Numbered from the stretch's first letter, positions 17,431 through 27,094 are shown. The stretch is 64,000 nt of DNA from Celeribacter halophilus (GCF_900114135.1 NZ_FORY01000001.1:180609-244608); one strand, 5' to 3'. The notes: a model not told the origin generated them from the sequence alone. Translations and numbers: made by a program.

Positions 17431-18638
17431 GCAGGGCATTTTTGATTGTGATGGATTCCGTGGGGCTTGGCGGTGCGCCGGACGCGGACAGGTTTTTCAA
17501 CGGCGACCGCCCTGACACGGGGGCCAACACGATTGCCCATATTGCGCAGGCCTGTGCCGAAGGTCGCGCTGAAGACGGGCGCAGCGGTCCTTTGCATTTG
17601 CCCAATCTGGATGCGCTGGGGCTGGGTGCGGCGATGGCACATGCTACTTCTGATCCGGCACCGGGGTTGGAAGCCATGCCGGAAGGGCTCTACGGGGTCG
17701 CCGCCGAGATTTCACGCGGCAAGGACACGCCGTCAGGGCATTGGGAGCTGGCCGGTGTGCCTGTGCCGTGGGACTGGCATTATTTTCCTGATGAACACCC
17801 TGCTTTCCCGCAGGACCTGATGGAACAGACTGCCGCATTGTGCGGGGCAGGGGGCACCTTGGCGAATTGTCATGCTTCCGGCACGGAGGTCATCAAGACG
17901 TTCGGCGCACAGCATATCGAGACCGGCTGGCCGATTTGCTACACCTCTGCGGACAGTGTGTTCCAGATTGCCGCGCATGAAGAGCATTTCGGGTTGGAGC
18001 GGTTGCTGAAACTTTGCGCAGACCTCGCGCCCACTTTGCACGCGATGAAAATCGGCCGTGTGATCGCGCGGCCTTTTGTCGGATCGCCGAAGGAGGGGTT
18101 CACACGCACGGGCAACCGCCACGACTATGCGATTGCACCACCAAGCCCGACGATCTGCGACTGGGCGAAAGCGGCTGGGCGCGCGACCTATGCGGTGGGC
18201 AAGATTGGCGATATTTTTTCTATGCAAGGCTTGGACGAGGTGCGCAAGGGCACGGACAGGGTGCTTTTCGATCATCTGTGCGATGTGATGGATGAGGCGC
18301 CGGACGGGTCTTTCACCTTCGCCAATTTCGTCGAGTTCGACAGCCTCTATGGTCACCGCCGCGATGTCTCCGGATATGCCCGTCATCTTGAATGGTTCGA
18401 TGCCCAGATGCCGCGCCTGTTCGAGCGAGCACGGGAGGGCGATCTGCTGATTTTCACCGCCGACCATGGCAATGATCCGACATGGACCGGCACAGACCAT
18501 ACCCGCGAGCAGGTGCCAGTGCTGGGCTATGGCCTTGGTCTCAAAGCGATCGGTCCTGTGGCGTTTTCCGATGTGGCGGCGTCTCTGGCCGACCATCTGG
18601 GAATTGAAGCCGAAGGTCCGGGAAGGAGTTTTCTGTGA
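17427..18638 (+). CDS. deoB: phosphopentomutase
   Basis: 403 aa. It converts (deoxy)ribose-1-phosphate to the 5-phosphate. Alkaline-phosphatase-fold metal ligands are visible: VMDSVGLGGAPD at residues 8-19 (Asp10), KDTPSGHWE near 95, and FTADHGNDPTWTGTDHTRE near the C-terminus. It overlaps deoA by four bases at the start and the GTG of add at its end. No deoC aldolase follows, so the deoxyribose-5-phosphate product must be handled elsewhere. Confidence 0.96.
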   Translation: MSRAFLIVMDSVGLGGAPDADRFFNGDRPDTGANTIAHIAQACAEGRAEDGRSGPLHLPNLDALGLGAAMAHATSDPAPGLEAMPEGLYGVAAEISRGKDTPSGHWELAGVPVPWDWHYFPDEHPAFPQDLMEQTAALCGAGGTLANCHASGTEVIKTFGAQHIETGWPICYTSADSVFQIAAHEEHFGLERLLKLCADLAPTLHAMKIGRVIARPFVGSPKEGFTRTGNRHDYAIAPPSPTICDWAKAAGRATYAVGKIGDIFSMQGLDEVRKGTDRVLFDHLCDVMDEAPDGSFTFANFVEFDSLYGHRRDVSGYARHLEWFDAQMPRLFERAREGDLLIFTADHGNDPTWTGTDHTREQVPVLGYGLGLKAIGPVAFSDVAASLADHLGIEAEGPGRSFL

Positions 18639-19627
18639 GTATAACCGATCTGCCGAAAATCGAGTTGCACATGCATCTTGAGGGGGCTGCGCCGCCTGCG
18701 TTCATTCGTGGCTTGGCGGCCGAGAAAAAAGCCGATCTCTCGGGCATTTTCGACGAGAGGGGCGCATATAAATATAAGGACTTCTGGGATTTTCTGAGGG
18801 TCTATGAGGCGGCAACCTCTGTTCTGAAAACGCCGCAGGATTACTATCGCCTGACCCGCGCGGTTCTCGAAGAAAGCGTGGCCTCCAATGTGGTTTATAC
18901 CGAGAGTTTCCTTGCCCCCGATTTCTGTGGTGGTGGTGATGTGGCGGCGTGGGCGGACTACCTTGCCGCGATCAAGCAGGCCGCCGACGAGATGGAGCGC
19001 GAGGCCGGTATCGTGATGCGTGCGATCCCGACCTGCGTGCGCCATTTCGGGCCGGATCAGGCGAAGAAAACCGCCCAATGTGCGCAAGAAACCGTGGGCG
19101 ATTTCGTTACGGGGTTCGGCATGGGCGGCGACGAGGCTATGGGGAAGCAGGGCGATTTCAAATATGCGTTCGATATGGCACGCGAGGCGGGACTTCGGCT
19201 CACCACGCATGCGGGCGAATGGGGCGGGCCGGAGAGTGTGCGCGACGCCATTCGCGATCTGAAAGTCGAGCGTATCGGTCACGGTGTGCGGGCCATTGAG
19301 GACCTTGGGCTGGTCGACGAACTTGCCGAGGCCGGTGTTGTTCTGGAGGTCTGCCCCGGCTCCAACGTGGCGCTGGGCGTCTATGCCAAGTGGTCGGACC
19401 ATCCGATTGCCAAGCTGCGCGAACGCGGTGTGAAAGTCACCGTGTCCACAGACGACCCGCCGTTCTTCCATTCCACCATGCGCTCTGAATTCGACAATCT
19501 CGCCGAGACTTTTGGTTGGGAAGAGGCGGATTTTGTGGCATTGAACACAACCGCGCTGGACGCGGCATTTTGCGATAACGCGACGCGCGAGGCGGTCGCA
19601 AAGAAACTGGAGACACCTGATGCTTGA
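18635..19627 (+). CDS. add: adenosine deaminase
   Basis: 330 aa starting at a GTG at 18635 preceded by GGAAGGAG; the GTG overlaps the deoB stop. It hydrolyses adenosine to inosine. Zinc ligands are seen in ELHMHLEG (His12, His14), HAGEWGG near 190 and VSTDDPP near 272. The family also contains adenine deaminases, but the HAGE segment and operon position favour adenosine. The stop overlaps the upp start by eight bases. Confidence 0.92.
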   Translation: MSITDLPKIELHMHLEGAAPPAFIRGLAAEKKADLSGIFDERGAYKYKDFWDFLRVYEAATSVLKTPQDYYRLTRAVLEESVASNVVYTESFLAPDFCGGGDVAAWADYLAAIKQAADEMEREAGIVMRAIPTCVRHFGPDQAKKTAQCAQETVGDFVTGFGMGGDEAMGKQGDFKYAFDMAREAGLRLTTHAGEWGGPESVRDAIRDLKVERIGHGVRAIEDLGLVDELAEAGVVLEVCPGSNVALGVYAKWSDHPIAKLRERGVKVTVSTDDPPFFHSTMRSEFDNLAETFGWEEADFVALNTTALDAAFCDNATREAVAKKLETPDA

Positions 19628-20252
19628 CCACCTGACCGTTGTGACCCACCCGCTTGTTCAGCATAAGCTGACGATCATGCGCGACAAAGAGACCTCAACC
19701 GCAGGCTTCCGTCAGTTGCTGCGCGAAATCTCTCTGCTTCTGGCCTATGAGGTCACGCGCGAACTGGATATGACCGAAAAGACCATCGAAACCCCGATGC
19801 AAACCATGCAGGCTCCGACGCTGGACGGGAAGAAAATGGCGCTGATCTCCATTCTGCGTGCGGGCAACGGGTTTCTGGACGGCATTCTCGAACTGGTGCC
19901 TTCGGCGCGTGTTGGATTTGTCGGGTTGTATCGCGACGAGGAAACGCTTCAGCCGGTGGAATATTATTTCAAAGTGCCCGAAGACCTTGGAGATCGCCTT
20001 GTGATCGCAGTTGACCCGATGCTGGCCACGGGCAATTCCTCGGTTGCGGCCATCGACAAGCTGAAAGAAGCCGGAGCGACCAACATTCGCTTCCTTTGCC
20101 TGCTGGCCGCGCCCGAAGGGATCAAGCGTATGAAAGAGGCGCATCCGGATGTTCCGATCGTCACGGCATCCGTGGATGAGAGTCTGAATGCGCAAGGCTA
20201 CATCATTCCGGGCCTCGGGGATGCGGGGGATCGCATGTTTGGCACAAAATAA
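19620..20252 (+). CDS. upp: uracil phosphoribosyltransferase
   Basis: 210 aa. It forms UMP from uracil and PRPP. The family segments [22 protein letters not shown] and the PRPP-binding loop [11 protein letters not shown] are intact, and the C-terminus [17 protein letters not shown] is canonical. It is the last gene of the cdd-deoA-deoB-add-upp operon; its ATG lies inside the end of add. Together the operon returns pyrimidine bases and sugars from nucleosides to the cell. Confidence 0.97.
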   Translation: MLDHLTVVTHPLVQHKLTIMRDKETSTAGFRQLLREISLLLAYEVTRELDMTEKTIETPMQTMQAPTLDGKKMALISILRAGNGFLDGILELVPSARVGFVGLYRDEETLQPVEYYFKVPEDLGDRLVIAVDPMLATGNSSVAAIDKLKEAGATNIRFLCLLAAPEGIKRMKEAHPDVPIVTASVDESLNAQGYIIPGLGDAGDRMFGTK

Positions 20253-20322
20253 GCGATTTGCCTCTTAACAGCGAATCAGTTCTGCGTTAGGCTGAACACT
20301 ACATCTTGTGTGGGGCCACATA

Positions 20323-21858
20323 ATGCAGGGTTTGAAAACGATTTCCGTCGCAGCCGTAATAGCGACATTGGGCGTGTCTACTGTCGGTTTGTCCGATGCA
20401 TCGGCGCGCACGCTTTATAATGCAGATCATCCGGCGGAGTTTCCGCCGGTGTCCTTTAACGGGACGCAATATGTTGATAGCCGTGGCTGTGTCTTCGTGC
20501 GTGCGGGCACAGATGCCGCTGTGCAGTGGGTGCCGCGGGTGACGCGGGATCGTAAGGTGCTTTGCGGTTTTAAGCCGACATTCGCCAATATCGATGATGC
20601 CCTGCCAGTGGTCCCCGACCCTAAGCCAAGTGCGTCTACTCAGGTCACGACCGTTGCAGAGGCGACAAAGCCTGTTGTGACACCTGCTGCGCAGAAAAGA
20701 TCCACGGTTCAGGCCGCGGCTGTGACGCCTTCGGTTGAGGTTGCTCCGAAACCTGTGGCGCCCAAACCCGCGCCCGCGCCGAAACAGCCCGACTTGCCAC
20801 CTTTGGAGCAGCTTGCTGGCAAGACCGTCGGGGAGCAGGGCTGTGTGGCCTCTGTCTCTGATGGCCAGTTGCGCTGTGCGACAGAGACGGTGGAATATAT
20901 CCTGAAACGTCTGCCTGCGGGTGTAACCGTGCGGACCGCTGATGGCGGGCGCATGACCACAACAGAGCCGACGCTCGTGCGGGTTCCGGTCAAACGCGCC
21001 GCGCCTGTGCCGGCACCGGAATCTTTGCCGCCAGTTGCGATGCCGGAAACGGTGCGGGTGGCCTCGGTCACGCAAGCAGATGCCATGACGCAATGCGCAG
21101 GGCTTTCGGGCAATGCGATGCAATATATGAACACGAACGGGCGCTATGCTGTGCGGTGTGGGCCGCAGGCGGTGCATCCGTCCGAGTATGTGAAACGTCA
21201 GGCGCAGAGGCGCTTGTCCAGCCGGAGCACGCATCAGGTGGCTGTTGCACGGGCGGCAGGCATGGATGCAACCGCTTTGCCGCGTCCGGTGGGGATCGGT
21301 TTGCCTGAGGGATACAGCCGCGCATGGGATGACGGGCGGCTCAATCCGTATCGAGGCCCTGTGAGCGCGCGCGGTGATCTCCAGATGGCTCAGGTCTGGA
21401 CCCAGACCTCGCCCGCTTACGGCATCTACGCGCCGCGCAAACGGACCTTCTGGGAATGGCTGTTCGGCACCTCCGTCAAGTCGCGCACCACGGTGACGGC
21501 GCATGCGGCTCATGATGCGAACCCTGTCCAGATTTCGACCAAATCCGAGGCTCCACTGCGCACGCCGCTTGCGGCTCAAGTGCGGCCTCAAACGGTGCAG
21601 AGTCCCTCTGTGCCAACACAAACGGCGCAGGCTTTGCGCTATGTTCAGGTGGGCACCTTTGGCGTGCCTGAAAATGCCGAGCGCTCGATTTCACGGCTCT
21701 CGGCTATGGGGTATCCCGTTTCGTCGCAAATTCTGCACCGTGGCGGGAAACCTTTGAAGATTGTTCTGGCCGGTCCATTTGCCCGGCCCGAGCAAACACT
21801 GTCCGCTCTGTCTGCTGTCAAAGGCGCAGGCTACGGGGACGCATTCGCACGCAAATAG
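20323..21858 (+). CDS. exported SPOR-domain protein
   Basis: 511 aa from the ATG at 20323; a GTG at 20308 is possible but would bury the signal peptide. A Sec-type signal peptide (residues 1-27, ending DASA) is followed by a region with FPPVSFNGTQYVDSRGC, then a Pro/Ala/Lys-rich linker (about 95-165), repeated Cys-containing segments, and a C-terminal SPOR domain (about 438-511, starting LRYVQVGTFG). SPOR domains bind denuded septal peptidoglycan, so a periplasmic or outer-membrane role in cell-wall or division is likely. No lipobox is seen. It probably has its own promoter. Confidence 0.85.
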   Translation: MQGLKTISVAAVIATLGVSTVGLSDASARTLYNADHPAEFPPVSFNGTQYVDSRGCVFVRAGTDAAVQWVPRVTRDRKVLCGFKPTFANIDDALPVVPDPKPSASTQVTTVAEATKPVVTPAAQKRSTVQAAAVTPSVEVAPKPVAPKPAPAPKQPDLPPLEQLAGKTVGEQGCVASVSDGQLRCATETVEYILKRLPAGVTVRTADGGRMTTTEPTLVRVPVKRAAPVPAPESLPPVAMPETVRVASVTQADAMTQCAGLSGNAMQYMNTNGRYAVRCGPQAVHPSEYVKRQAQRRLSSRSTHQVAVARAAGMDATALPRPVGIGLPEGYSRAWDDGRLNPYRGPVSARGDLQMAQVWTQTSPAYGIYAPRKRTFWEWLFGTSVKSRTTVTAHAAHDANPVQISTKSEAPLRTPLAAQVRPQTVQSPSVPTQTAQALRYVQVGTFGVPENAERSISRLSAMGYPVSSQILHRGGKPLKIVLAGPFARPEQTLSALSAVKGAGYGDAFARK

Positions 21859-21892
21859 CGTTGAGTTAACGAGGCAGACCAATAAAAAAGAA

Positions 21893-21913
21893 ACCCCCGC
21901 ATACGGCGGGGGT
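21893..21913. terminator. bidirectional intrinsic terminator
   Basis: ACCCCCGC-ATACG-GCGGGGGT is a perfect eight-base stem between convergent genes. On the minus strand it is followed by TTTCTTTTTT; on the plus strand by a weaker ATTCTTGTTT. Confidence 0.9.
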
Positions 21914-21936
21914 ATTCTTGTTTCTAGGGGGTGGTT

Positions 21937-22962
21937 TTATCCGCCGCATACGCCCTGAAGTGCGACCCAGTCTCCATCTGACAGAACGAGGCGGGTGGTC
22001 TCGATCTGGACGCCGTCCGCCTCGATCAGCGGCAGGACCGATGCGCCGGTGATGTCGCGTGCATAGGCATAGGGGGCGCTATGGACCTGTGCCTTGGCGA
22101 AGGCGGCGATGAGAGGGGCCTCGGGAACAGGGGGCTGCACCATCGTCAAAAGGCTCTCGGCATGGGCGTCGAGCATTTCGGGCGGGATGTGACCTGTGGT
22201 CAAAAGCCGGATCGAACTGGTCAGCCCTGCCTCCCGCAACAACCGCTCAAGCGGGTCTTGCTCCTGCGCCCGCACAAGCTCTGCGAGCACATAGCCTGCG
22301 GCCACATCGGGATCTTCGTAATCTTCCACCACAGCGCGATTCAGGAGGATGATTTGGCCGGGGAGATGTTGGGACACCGCCACGCCGCTGGTGAGGACAA
22401 CGATTTGTCCGCCACTCCCGGGGATGAGGCGGGCCTTCAATTTATTCAGCGCCTGTGCGCCATGCACCGTGTCACAGGGAGCCCCCGACAGCCGTTTGAT
22501 CCGATCCAGAAGCTCCTGTCCGATTTCGGAGCGTGTGGCGGGGGGGACGATAGAGACCGCTTGCCGGATCAGCGCACCGGGGAGCCAGAAGGCACCCAGT
22601 GCCAGCACGGCCGCTGCGCCTAACCCGAAAATCAGCCCGCGCAACCGTCCGGGATGCGGGCGGGCGCGGTCGATGGCACGCCGGATGCGCGTGATGGCGT
22701 CAATCATCAACGTATCGTCGATCTCCAGCTCCTCGCTGCTGTCGGGAGCAGGGCGGTAGCGGGCGGGGACTTCCCCTTCGTCGGTGATGCGTTCGATGGC
22801 GGGCAGGGACCAATGCGTCAGCGCGCGCCCGTCCGTGCGGGATTCGCTGATCGTCAGGGTGGCCTCGCCCAGAGAGATGATCACGGAGCGACGCTGGCTT
22901 TCCCCTTCGGGAAGCCAGAGACCGGTGGCTTCGAGCCGTTCGAATTCCGTGAGCGCGATCAT
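21937..22962 (-). CDS. single-pass membrane protein with degenerate M48-like periplasmic domain
   Basis: 341 aa. A cytoplasmic N-terminal part (1-105) is followed by one membrane helix (about 108-132), then a C-terminal domain. Around residues 185-235 the pattern GGQIVVLTSGVAVS...ILLNRAVVEDYEDPDVAAGYVLAELVRA follows the strand-helix outline of M48 zinc metallopeptidases, but the expected HExxH is absent (YVLAELVRA). If the resemblance is real it is an inactive relative. I do not recognise a named family. Convergent with the SPOR gene; separated by a shared terminator. Confidence 0.7.
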   Translation of the reverse strand: MIALTEFERLEATGLWLPEGESQRRSVIISLGEATLTISESRTDGRALTHWSLPAIERITDEGEVPARYRPAPDSSEELEIDDTLMIDAITRIRRAIDRARPHPGRLRGLIFGLGAAAVLALGAFWLPGALIRQAVSIVPPATRSEIGQELLDRIKRLSGAPCDTVHGAQALNKLKARLIPGSGGQIVVLTSGVAVSQHLPGQIILLNRAVVEDYEDPDVAAGYVLAELVRAQEQDPLERLLREAGLTSSIRLLTTGHIPPEMLDAHAESLLTMVQPPVPEAPLIAAFAKAQVHSAPYAYARDITGASVLPLIEADGVQIETTRLVLSDGDWVALQGVCGG

Positions 22963-23065
22963 GCGCAGCCTGCTCTTTTCTTTGTTGTTCGGGGCAATCT
23001 ATCGCGGAACGTGCCGCGCGACAATCGCTCTGGGAAGAGAAGACAAAAGGCTTTACGATTTCTCC

Positions 23066-23713
23066 ATGATCATTTCGCCCGGACGCCGTTATATCTTTGT
23101 TCATATCCCCAAAACGGGGGGCACAGCGCTGACGCAAGCGCTGGAATCCCGTGCCATGGCGGATGACATTCTTATTGGCGACACGCCGAAAGCGGTCCGT
23201 CGGCGCGCACGGGTCAAAAAGCTCACGGCAGCGGGGCGGTTGTGGAAACATTCACGCCTGTGTGACATCGAAGGGCTGGTTGCGCGGGAGGCCTTCGCGG
23301 ATCACTTTACCTTCACTTTGGTGCGCAATCCTTGGGACCGGTTTGTATCCTATTACCATTGGCTCAGAGAACAAAGTTTTGATCATTCGGCGGTTCGTTT
23401 GGCCAAAGCTACGGAATTTTCGGATTTTCTGAATGACCCGCAGACGGTGAAAAGCCTGTCGATGCCGTCCAGCGCCTATATGCGGGACGGCGCAGGCGTG
23501 GAGCGCGCAGACCTCTATCTGCGTCTTGAATCGCTGGACGAAGATCTCGCGCCGCTTTGGGAGCATCTGGGGTTCAACCTGTCACCGATTACACCACTCA
23601 ATGCATCGCGACGGGCGCGTGATTTTCGCGAATATTACTCCGATGCTGATGCAGAGTTAGTAGCTCGAATCGCGGCAGAGGATATTGCGCGGTTCGACTA
23701 TCGTTTCGCGTGA
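23066..23713 (+). CDS. sulfotransferase family 2 protein
   Basis: 215 aa from the ATG at 23066. The PAPS-binding 5'-phosphosulfate loop HIPKTGGTAL (residues 13-22) and the 3'-phosphate loop LVRNPWDRFVSYY (about 91-103) are both intact. This matches the carbohydrate/heparan-type Sulfotransfer_2 fold that is frequent in marine Rhodobacterales. The acceptor is unknown; a cell-surface sugar or lipid is a reasonable guess. It is divergent from the M48-like membrane gene. Confidence 0.85.
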   Translation: MIISPGRRYIFVHIPKTGGTALTQALESRAMADDILIGDTPKAVRRRARVKKLTAAGRLWKHSRLCDIEGLVAREAFADHFTFTLVRNPWDRFVSYYHWLREQSFDHSAVRLAKATEFSDFLNDPQTVKSLSMPSSAYMRDGAGVERADLYLRLESLDEDLAPLWEHLGFNLSPITPLNASRRARDFREYYSDADAELVARIAAEDIARFDYRFA

Positions 23714-24014
23714 TTCGACAGCGCAGGGGGAGCGTATAGAGAGAATCGGCGTCTGAGTTACCGTTTTTGTGCGAAGTTTAGGAGGTGAAAGGCGCAGAAA
23801 TGGCGGCTCGCGGCTGCGGGAAAATGCGATTTGTCTTCTTTGCGGAGACAATTAGGTCAAATTTTCACGATATATTATCATTTGTGGCCAGTGCCTCATT
23901 TGAGACCCAATCGCGTCGAACTGTGACCCCATCTTTTACCTTCTTATTATTTGTATTGAACGAAGACCTCGGACTGCTCTCCGAATTTGTGCCTATCAGA
24001 ATAGGAATGCTGCG
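23714..24014. other. AT-richer intergenic region, no gene supported
   Basis: 301 bases between the sulfotransferase stop and the Hint-protein start. It is noticeably more AT-rich around 23850-23965 than its surroundings. An AGGAGG at 23780 is followed by a 77-codon frame whose first ATG is 14 bases away; the product has no recognisable features, so I do not call it. The promoter of the Hint gene is expected here. Confidence 0.4.
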
Positions 24015-24710
24015 ATGATAAAGTTACGCGATATGTTTCGCAAAGAGCTGGCCTGCGACGCCAATGAACGGTCGGGCGCTTGGGACGGGGCACTCTCTGA
24101 CAGCCATACGTTGCTCACCTCCGGTCTTATTGCAGGCACAAAGGTTGCCACGGAAATAGGTTGGCGCGATGTAGAGGCATTGCAGGCCGGAGACAAGGTT
24201 CTGACCTTTGATGACGGATTGCAAACCGTGCGCAAGGTGTCTCGTCGCTGGACCTATCAAGAGCCGCATTTGACGCCTGAGGAATTCTGGCCGCTCGATG
24301 TGCCGGAGGGAGCTTTGGGGAATCGCACGGGGCTTATTTTGCTGCCGGATCAGCCGGTGATGATGGAGAGCGATTCCAGCGAGGCGACATTTGGAGATCC
24401 TTTTACCCTGATCCCAGCGCGGGCGCTTGAGGGCTACAAGGGGATTGATCGTCTCTGTGCTGATATTCCTGTCGAGGTCGTGGCCCTGCATTTTGATACG
24501 GAACAGGTTGTGTTCGGCAATATCGGCGCGTTGTTTTATTGTCCTGCCAAGGGAGGCGCGTCTGACGCCTGCGTTGCGCCACGCTATGAGGCGTTGCCGC
24601 TGACCCTGTCGCGTATGTTTGTGGCTGCGTTGGCCCAGCAGGGCGCAGATGGTGGTGTGACGATGCGCAGGCCGGAAATGCCATCGCAAACGCAGTCAAC
24701 TGTCGTCTGA
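24015..24710 (+). CDS. Hint-fold domain protein, probably non-splicing
   Basis: 231 aa. The core (residues 38-190) follows the Hint_2 outline: GTKVATEIGWRDVEALQAGDKVLTFDDGLQTV at 41-72 is the block A region, with a LPDQPVM segment near 112. The usual Cys nucleophile at the start of block A is Gly here (SGLIAGT), and the C-terminal His-Asn/Cys block is not seen (GNIGALFYC). Self-cleavage is therefore unlikely. Such stand-alone Hint-domain proteins are common in Rhodobacterales, often next to hemolysin-type secreted proteins, none of which is seen here. A good terminator follows. Confidence 0.75.
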   Translation: MIKLRDMFRKELACDANERSGAWDGALSDSHTLLTSGLIAGTKVATEIGWRDVEALQAGDKVLTFDDGLQTVRKVSRRWTYQEPHLTPEEFWPLDVPEGALGNRTGLILLPDQPVMMESDSSEATFGDPFTLIPARALEGYKGIDRLCADIPVEVVALHFDTEQVVFGNIGALFYCPAKGGASDACVAPRYEALPLTLSRMFVAALAQQGADGGVTMRRPEMPSQTQSTVV

Positions 24711-24746
24711 AATTCGTTTAGGCTTTCGGGATGAGGCCGGGAGGGG

Positions 24747-24775
24747 CCCGCGCATGGGGAGTGCGCGGGTCTTTT
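24747..24775 (+). terminator. intrinsic terminator of the Hint-domain gene
   Basis: CCCGCGCA-TGGGGAG-TGCGCGGG forms a perfect eight-base stem followed by TCTTTTCAT, 37 bases after the stop. Confidence 0.85.
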
Positions 24776-24825
24776 CATGTTTGTAGGGGTGTCTTGAAGT
24801 TGCCTCCCCTTTAAAACGCATGAAA

Positions 24826-24850
24826 AAGCCCTCCCGAATGGGAGGGCTTG
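24826..24850 (-). terminator. intrinsic terminator of the fad operon
   Basis: On the minus strand AAGCCCTCCC-ATTC-GGGAGGGCTT is a perfect stem followed by TTTTCATGC, 22 bases after the stop of the trifunctional gene. Confidence 0.9.
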
Positions 24851-24872
24851 ATCGTGGTGGTGGTGGCCTAGA

Positions 24873-27080
24873 TCAGGCGGCCTTGCTGTCCTTGCCTGTG
24901 CCGAAACGCCCGTAGAAGGTCTCGCCACTCTTTGCCAGATCACGCAGCAGCTCCGGTGTCTTGAAACGCGGCCCGTGGGTGGCGGTGAGATTGTCGCAAA
25001 TCTCCACAGCTTTCGCGGCACCGATGATGTCGAGCCATGCAAACGGTCCGCCGGACCAAGGAGCAAAGCCCCAGCCGAGGATCGCACCCACGTCACCTTC
25101 GCGGATGTCGGTCAACACGCCATCCTCAAGCGCACGCACGGCTTCCAGAACCTGTGCCATCATCAGACGATGCTGCACTTCGTCGAGATCGGGTTGGGCG
25201 TCGGCGGCAGGGAATTCATCCGTGAAGCCCTTCCAAAGCAGCCCGCGTTTGCCCTTCTCGTCGTAGTCGTAGAAACCGGCGCCCGCTTTTTTACCCAGAC
25301 GCCCTTGATCGAACATCCAGAAAACCACCTCGTCCACAGCCTCGTCGGGATAGTCGTCGCCCATAGCGGCTTTGGTTGCCTTGGCGATTTTCACGCCGAG
25401 ATCAATGGAGGTCTCGTCGATCAGCTGAAGCGGCCCGAGCGGGAAGCCCAGAAGTTTCGCGGCATTCTCGATGAGCGGCAGGTCAACACCTTCGGCGGCC
25501 ATGCGCACCCCTTCGTTGATGTAGGGGATGATGCAGCGGTTGGCATAGAAGAACCGCGCGTCATTGACGACGATCGGGGTTTTGCGGATCTGGCGCACAT
25601 AGTCGAGCGCCTTGGCCACGGCGACATCACCGGTCTGCTTGCCTTTGATGATCTCGACCAGAAGCATCTTGTCCACCGGACTAAAGAAGTGGATGCCGAT
25701 GAACTGATCGGGTCGCACGGAAGCTTTGGCCAGCTCCGAGATCGGCAGGGTCGAGGTGTTGGATGCAAAGATGCAGTTCTCGTCCACGATGGCTTCGACC
25801 TTTTTGGTCATCTCCGCCTTCACGCCGATGTCCTCAAAGACGGCCTCGATGATCAGGTCACAACCCTTGAGCGCGTCGAGATCGGTGGTCGCAAGGATAC
25901 GGCCCAAGACCTCTTCTTTCTTCTCCGGCGTCACCTTTTTGCGGGAGATGCCTTTGTCGAGGATGGTTTCGGAATAGGATTTCCCCTTGTCCGCCGCCTC
26001 CTGTTTCTGGTCGATCAGCACGACTTCAATGCCTGCATTGGCAGAGACATAGGCAATGCCCGCGCCCATCATGCCCGCGCCGAGAACGCCGACTTTCTTG
26101 ACCGTCTGGTCATCAACGGCAGGACGGTTCGCGCCTTTTTCCAAGGCTTCCTTGTTGATGAACAGAGAACGGATCATGTTGGAGGAGGACGGGTTCATCA
26201 GCACATTTGTGAACCAGCGCGCCTCGATCTTGATTGCAGTATCAAAGGGCACCATCGCGCCTTCATAGACCGCAGACAACAGGGCCTTGGCCGCCGGATA
26301 GACGCCTTGGGTGTTGCCGTGGACCATGGCGGAGGCGCCGACAAAAGTCATGAAACCCGCCGGATGATAGGGCGCGCCGCCGGGCATTTTCCAACCCTTC
26401 GCGTCCCACGGTTTGACAATATCCGCATCCTTGGCGTTCAAAACCCAGTCTTTGGCCTTGGCCAGAAGCTCGGAGGGTTCCACAACTTCGTGGACGATCC
26501 CCGAAGATTTGGCCTTTTTCGGATCCATCAGCTTGCCTTCAAGCAGGATCGGTGCCGCAGCCATAGCGCCCAACAGACGCGAGACGCGGGTGGTGCCGCC
26601 CATGCCGGGGAAGATGCCGACCTTGATTTCCGGCAGGCCGATCTTGGCCTTGGGATTGTCGGCCACAAAGATGCGGTGACAGGCCAGCGGGATTTCAAGC
26701 CCGATGCCAAGCCCCGTGCCCGGCATGGCGCAGGCCACAGGCTTTCCGCCTTTGTTGGTTTTCGGGTCCATGCCCGCGCGTTCGAGTTTGCGCAGGATCG
26801 CATGCATGGACATCAGCCCTTCAAACAACCCCTTGGCTGGCTCGTCTCCGGCCTCTTCTTTCATCCGTGCGATGATGTTGAGGTCCATCCCGCCGGCAAA
26901 TGTATCCTTGCCGGAGGTGACGATGATGCCTTTGACGGCGTCGTCGCCAAGTGCCTTGTCGATACAGGCGTCAAATTCCTTGATCCCCTCCATCGACAGC
27001 ACGTTCATGCTTTTGTTCGGGAGATCCCAGGTGATCGTTGCCACGCCATCGGCGTCTACGGAATAGTGAAAATCGGTCAT
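24873..27080 (-). CDS. fadJ: enoyl-CoA hydratase / 3-hydroxyacyl-CoA dehydrogenase
   Basis: 735 aa from the ATG at 27080 (preceded by AGGGAGACGAG; the frame is open to 27143 within the thiolase gene). The N-terminal crotonase domain (1-190) keeps both catalytic glutamates in GLGIGLEIPLA and IGLPEIKVG. The NAD-binding domain starts near 320 with GVLGAGMMGAGIA, and the HAD C-terminal domain covers the rest. It performs steps two and three of fatty-acid beta-oxidation. It starts 14 bases after the thiolase gene, so the two form an operon. FadB/FadJ naming is by family only. Confidence 0.93.
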   Translation of the reverse strand: MTDFHYSVDADGVATITWDLPNKSMNVLSMEGIKEFDACIDKALGDDAVKGIIVTSGKDTFAGGMDLNIIARMKEEAGDEPAKGLFEGLMSMHAILRKLERAGMDPKTNKGGKPVACAMPGTGLGIGLEIPLACHRIFVADNPKAKIGLPEIKVGIFPGMGGTTRVSRLLGAMAAAPILLEGKLMDPKKAKSSGIVHEVVEPSELLAKAKDWVLNAKDADIVKPWDAKGWKMPGGAPYHPAGFMTFVGASAMVHGNTQGVYPAAKALLSAVYEGAMVPFDTAIKIEARWFTNVLMNPSSSNMIRSLFINKEALEKGANRPAVDDQTVKKVGVLGAGMMGAGIAYVSANAGIEVVLIDQKQEAADKGKSYSETILDKGISRKKVTPEKKEEVLGRILATTDLDALKGCDLIIEAVFEDIGVKAEMTKKVEAIVDENCIFASNTSTLPISELAKASVRPDQFIGIHFFSPVDKMLLVEIIKGKQTGDVAVAKALDYVRQIRKTPIVVNDARFFYANRCIIPYINEGVRMAAEGVDLPLIENAAKLLGFPLGPLQLIDETSIDLGVKIAKATKAAMGDDYPDEAVDEVVFWMFDQGRLGKKAGAGFYDYDEKGKRGLLWKGFTDEFPAADAQPDLDEVQHRLMMAQVLEAVRALEDGVLTDIREGDVGAILGWGFAPWSGGPFAWLDIIGAAKAVEICDNLTATHGPRFKTPELLRDLAKSGETFYGRFGTGKDSKAA

Positions 27081-27094
27081 GGTTCTCGTCTCCC

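Noticed and set aside
23785-24018. 77-codon frame after an AGGAGG in the gap before the Hint gene
   Set aside because: The GTG overlaps the AGGAGG and the first ATG lies too far from it. The product has no signal, membrane segment or motif.
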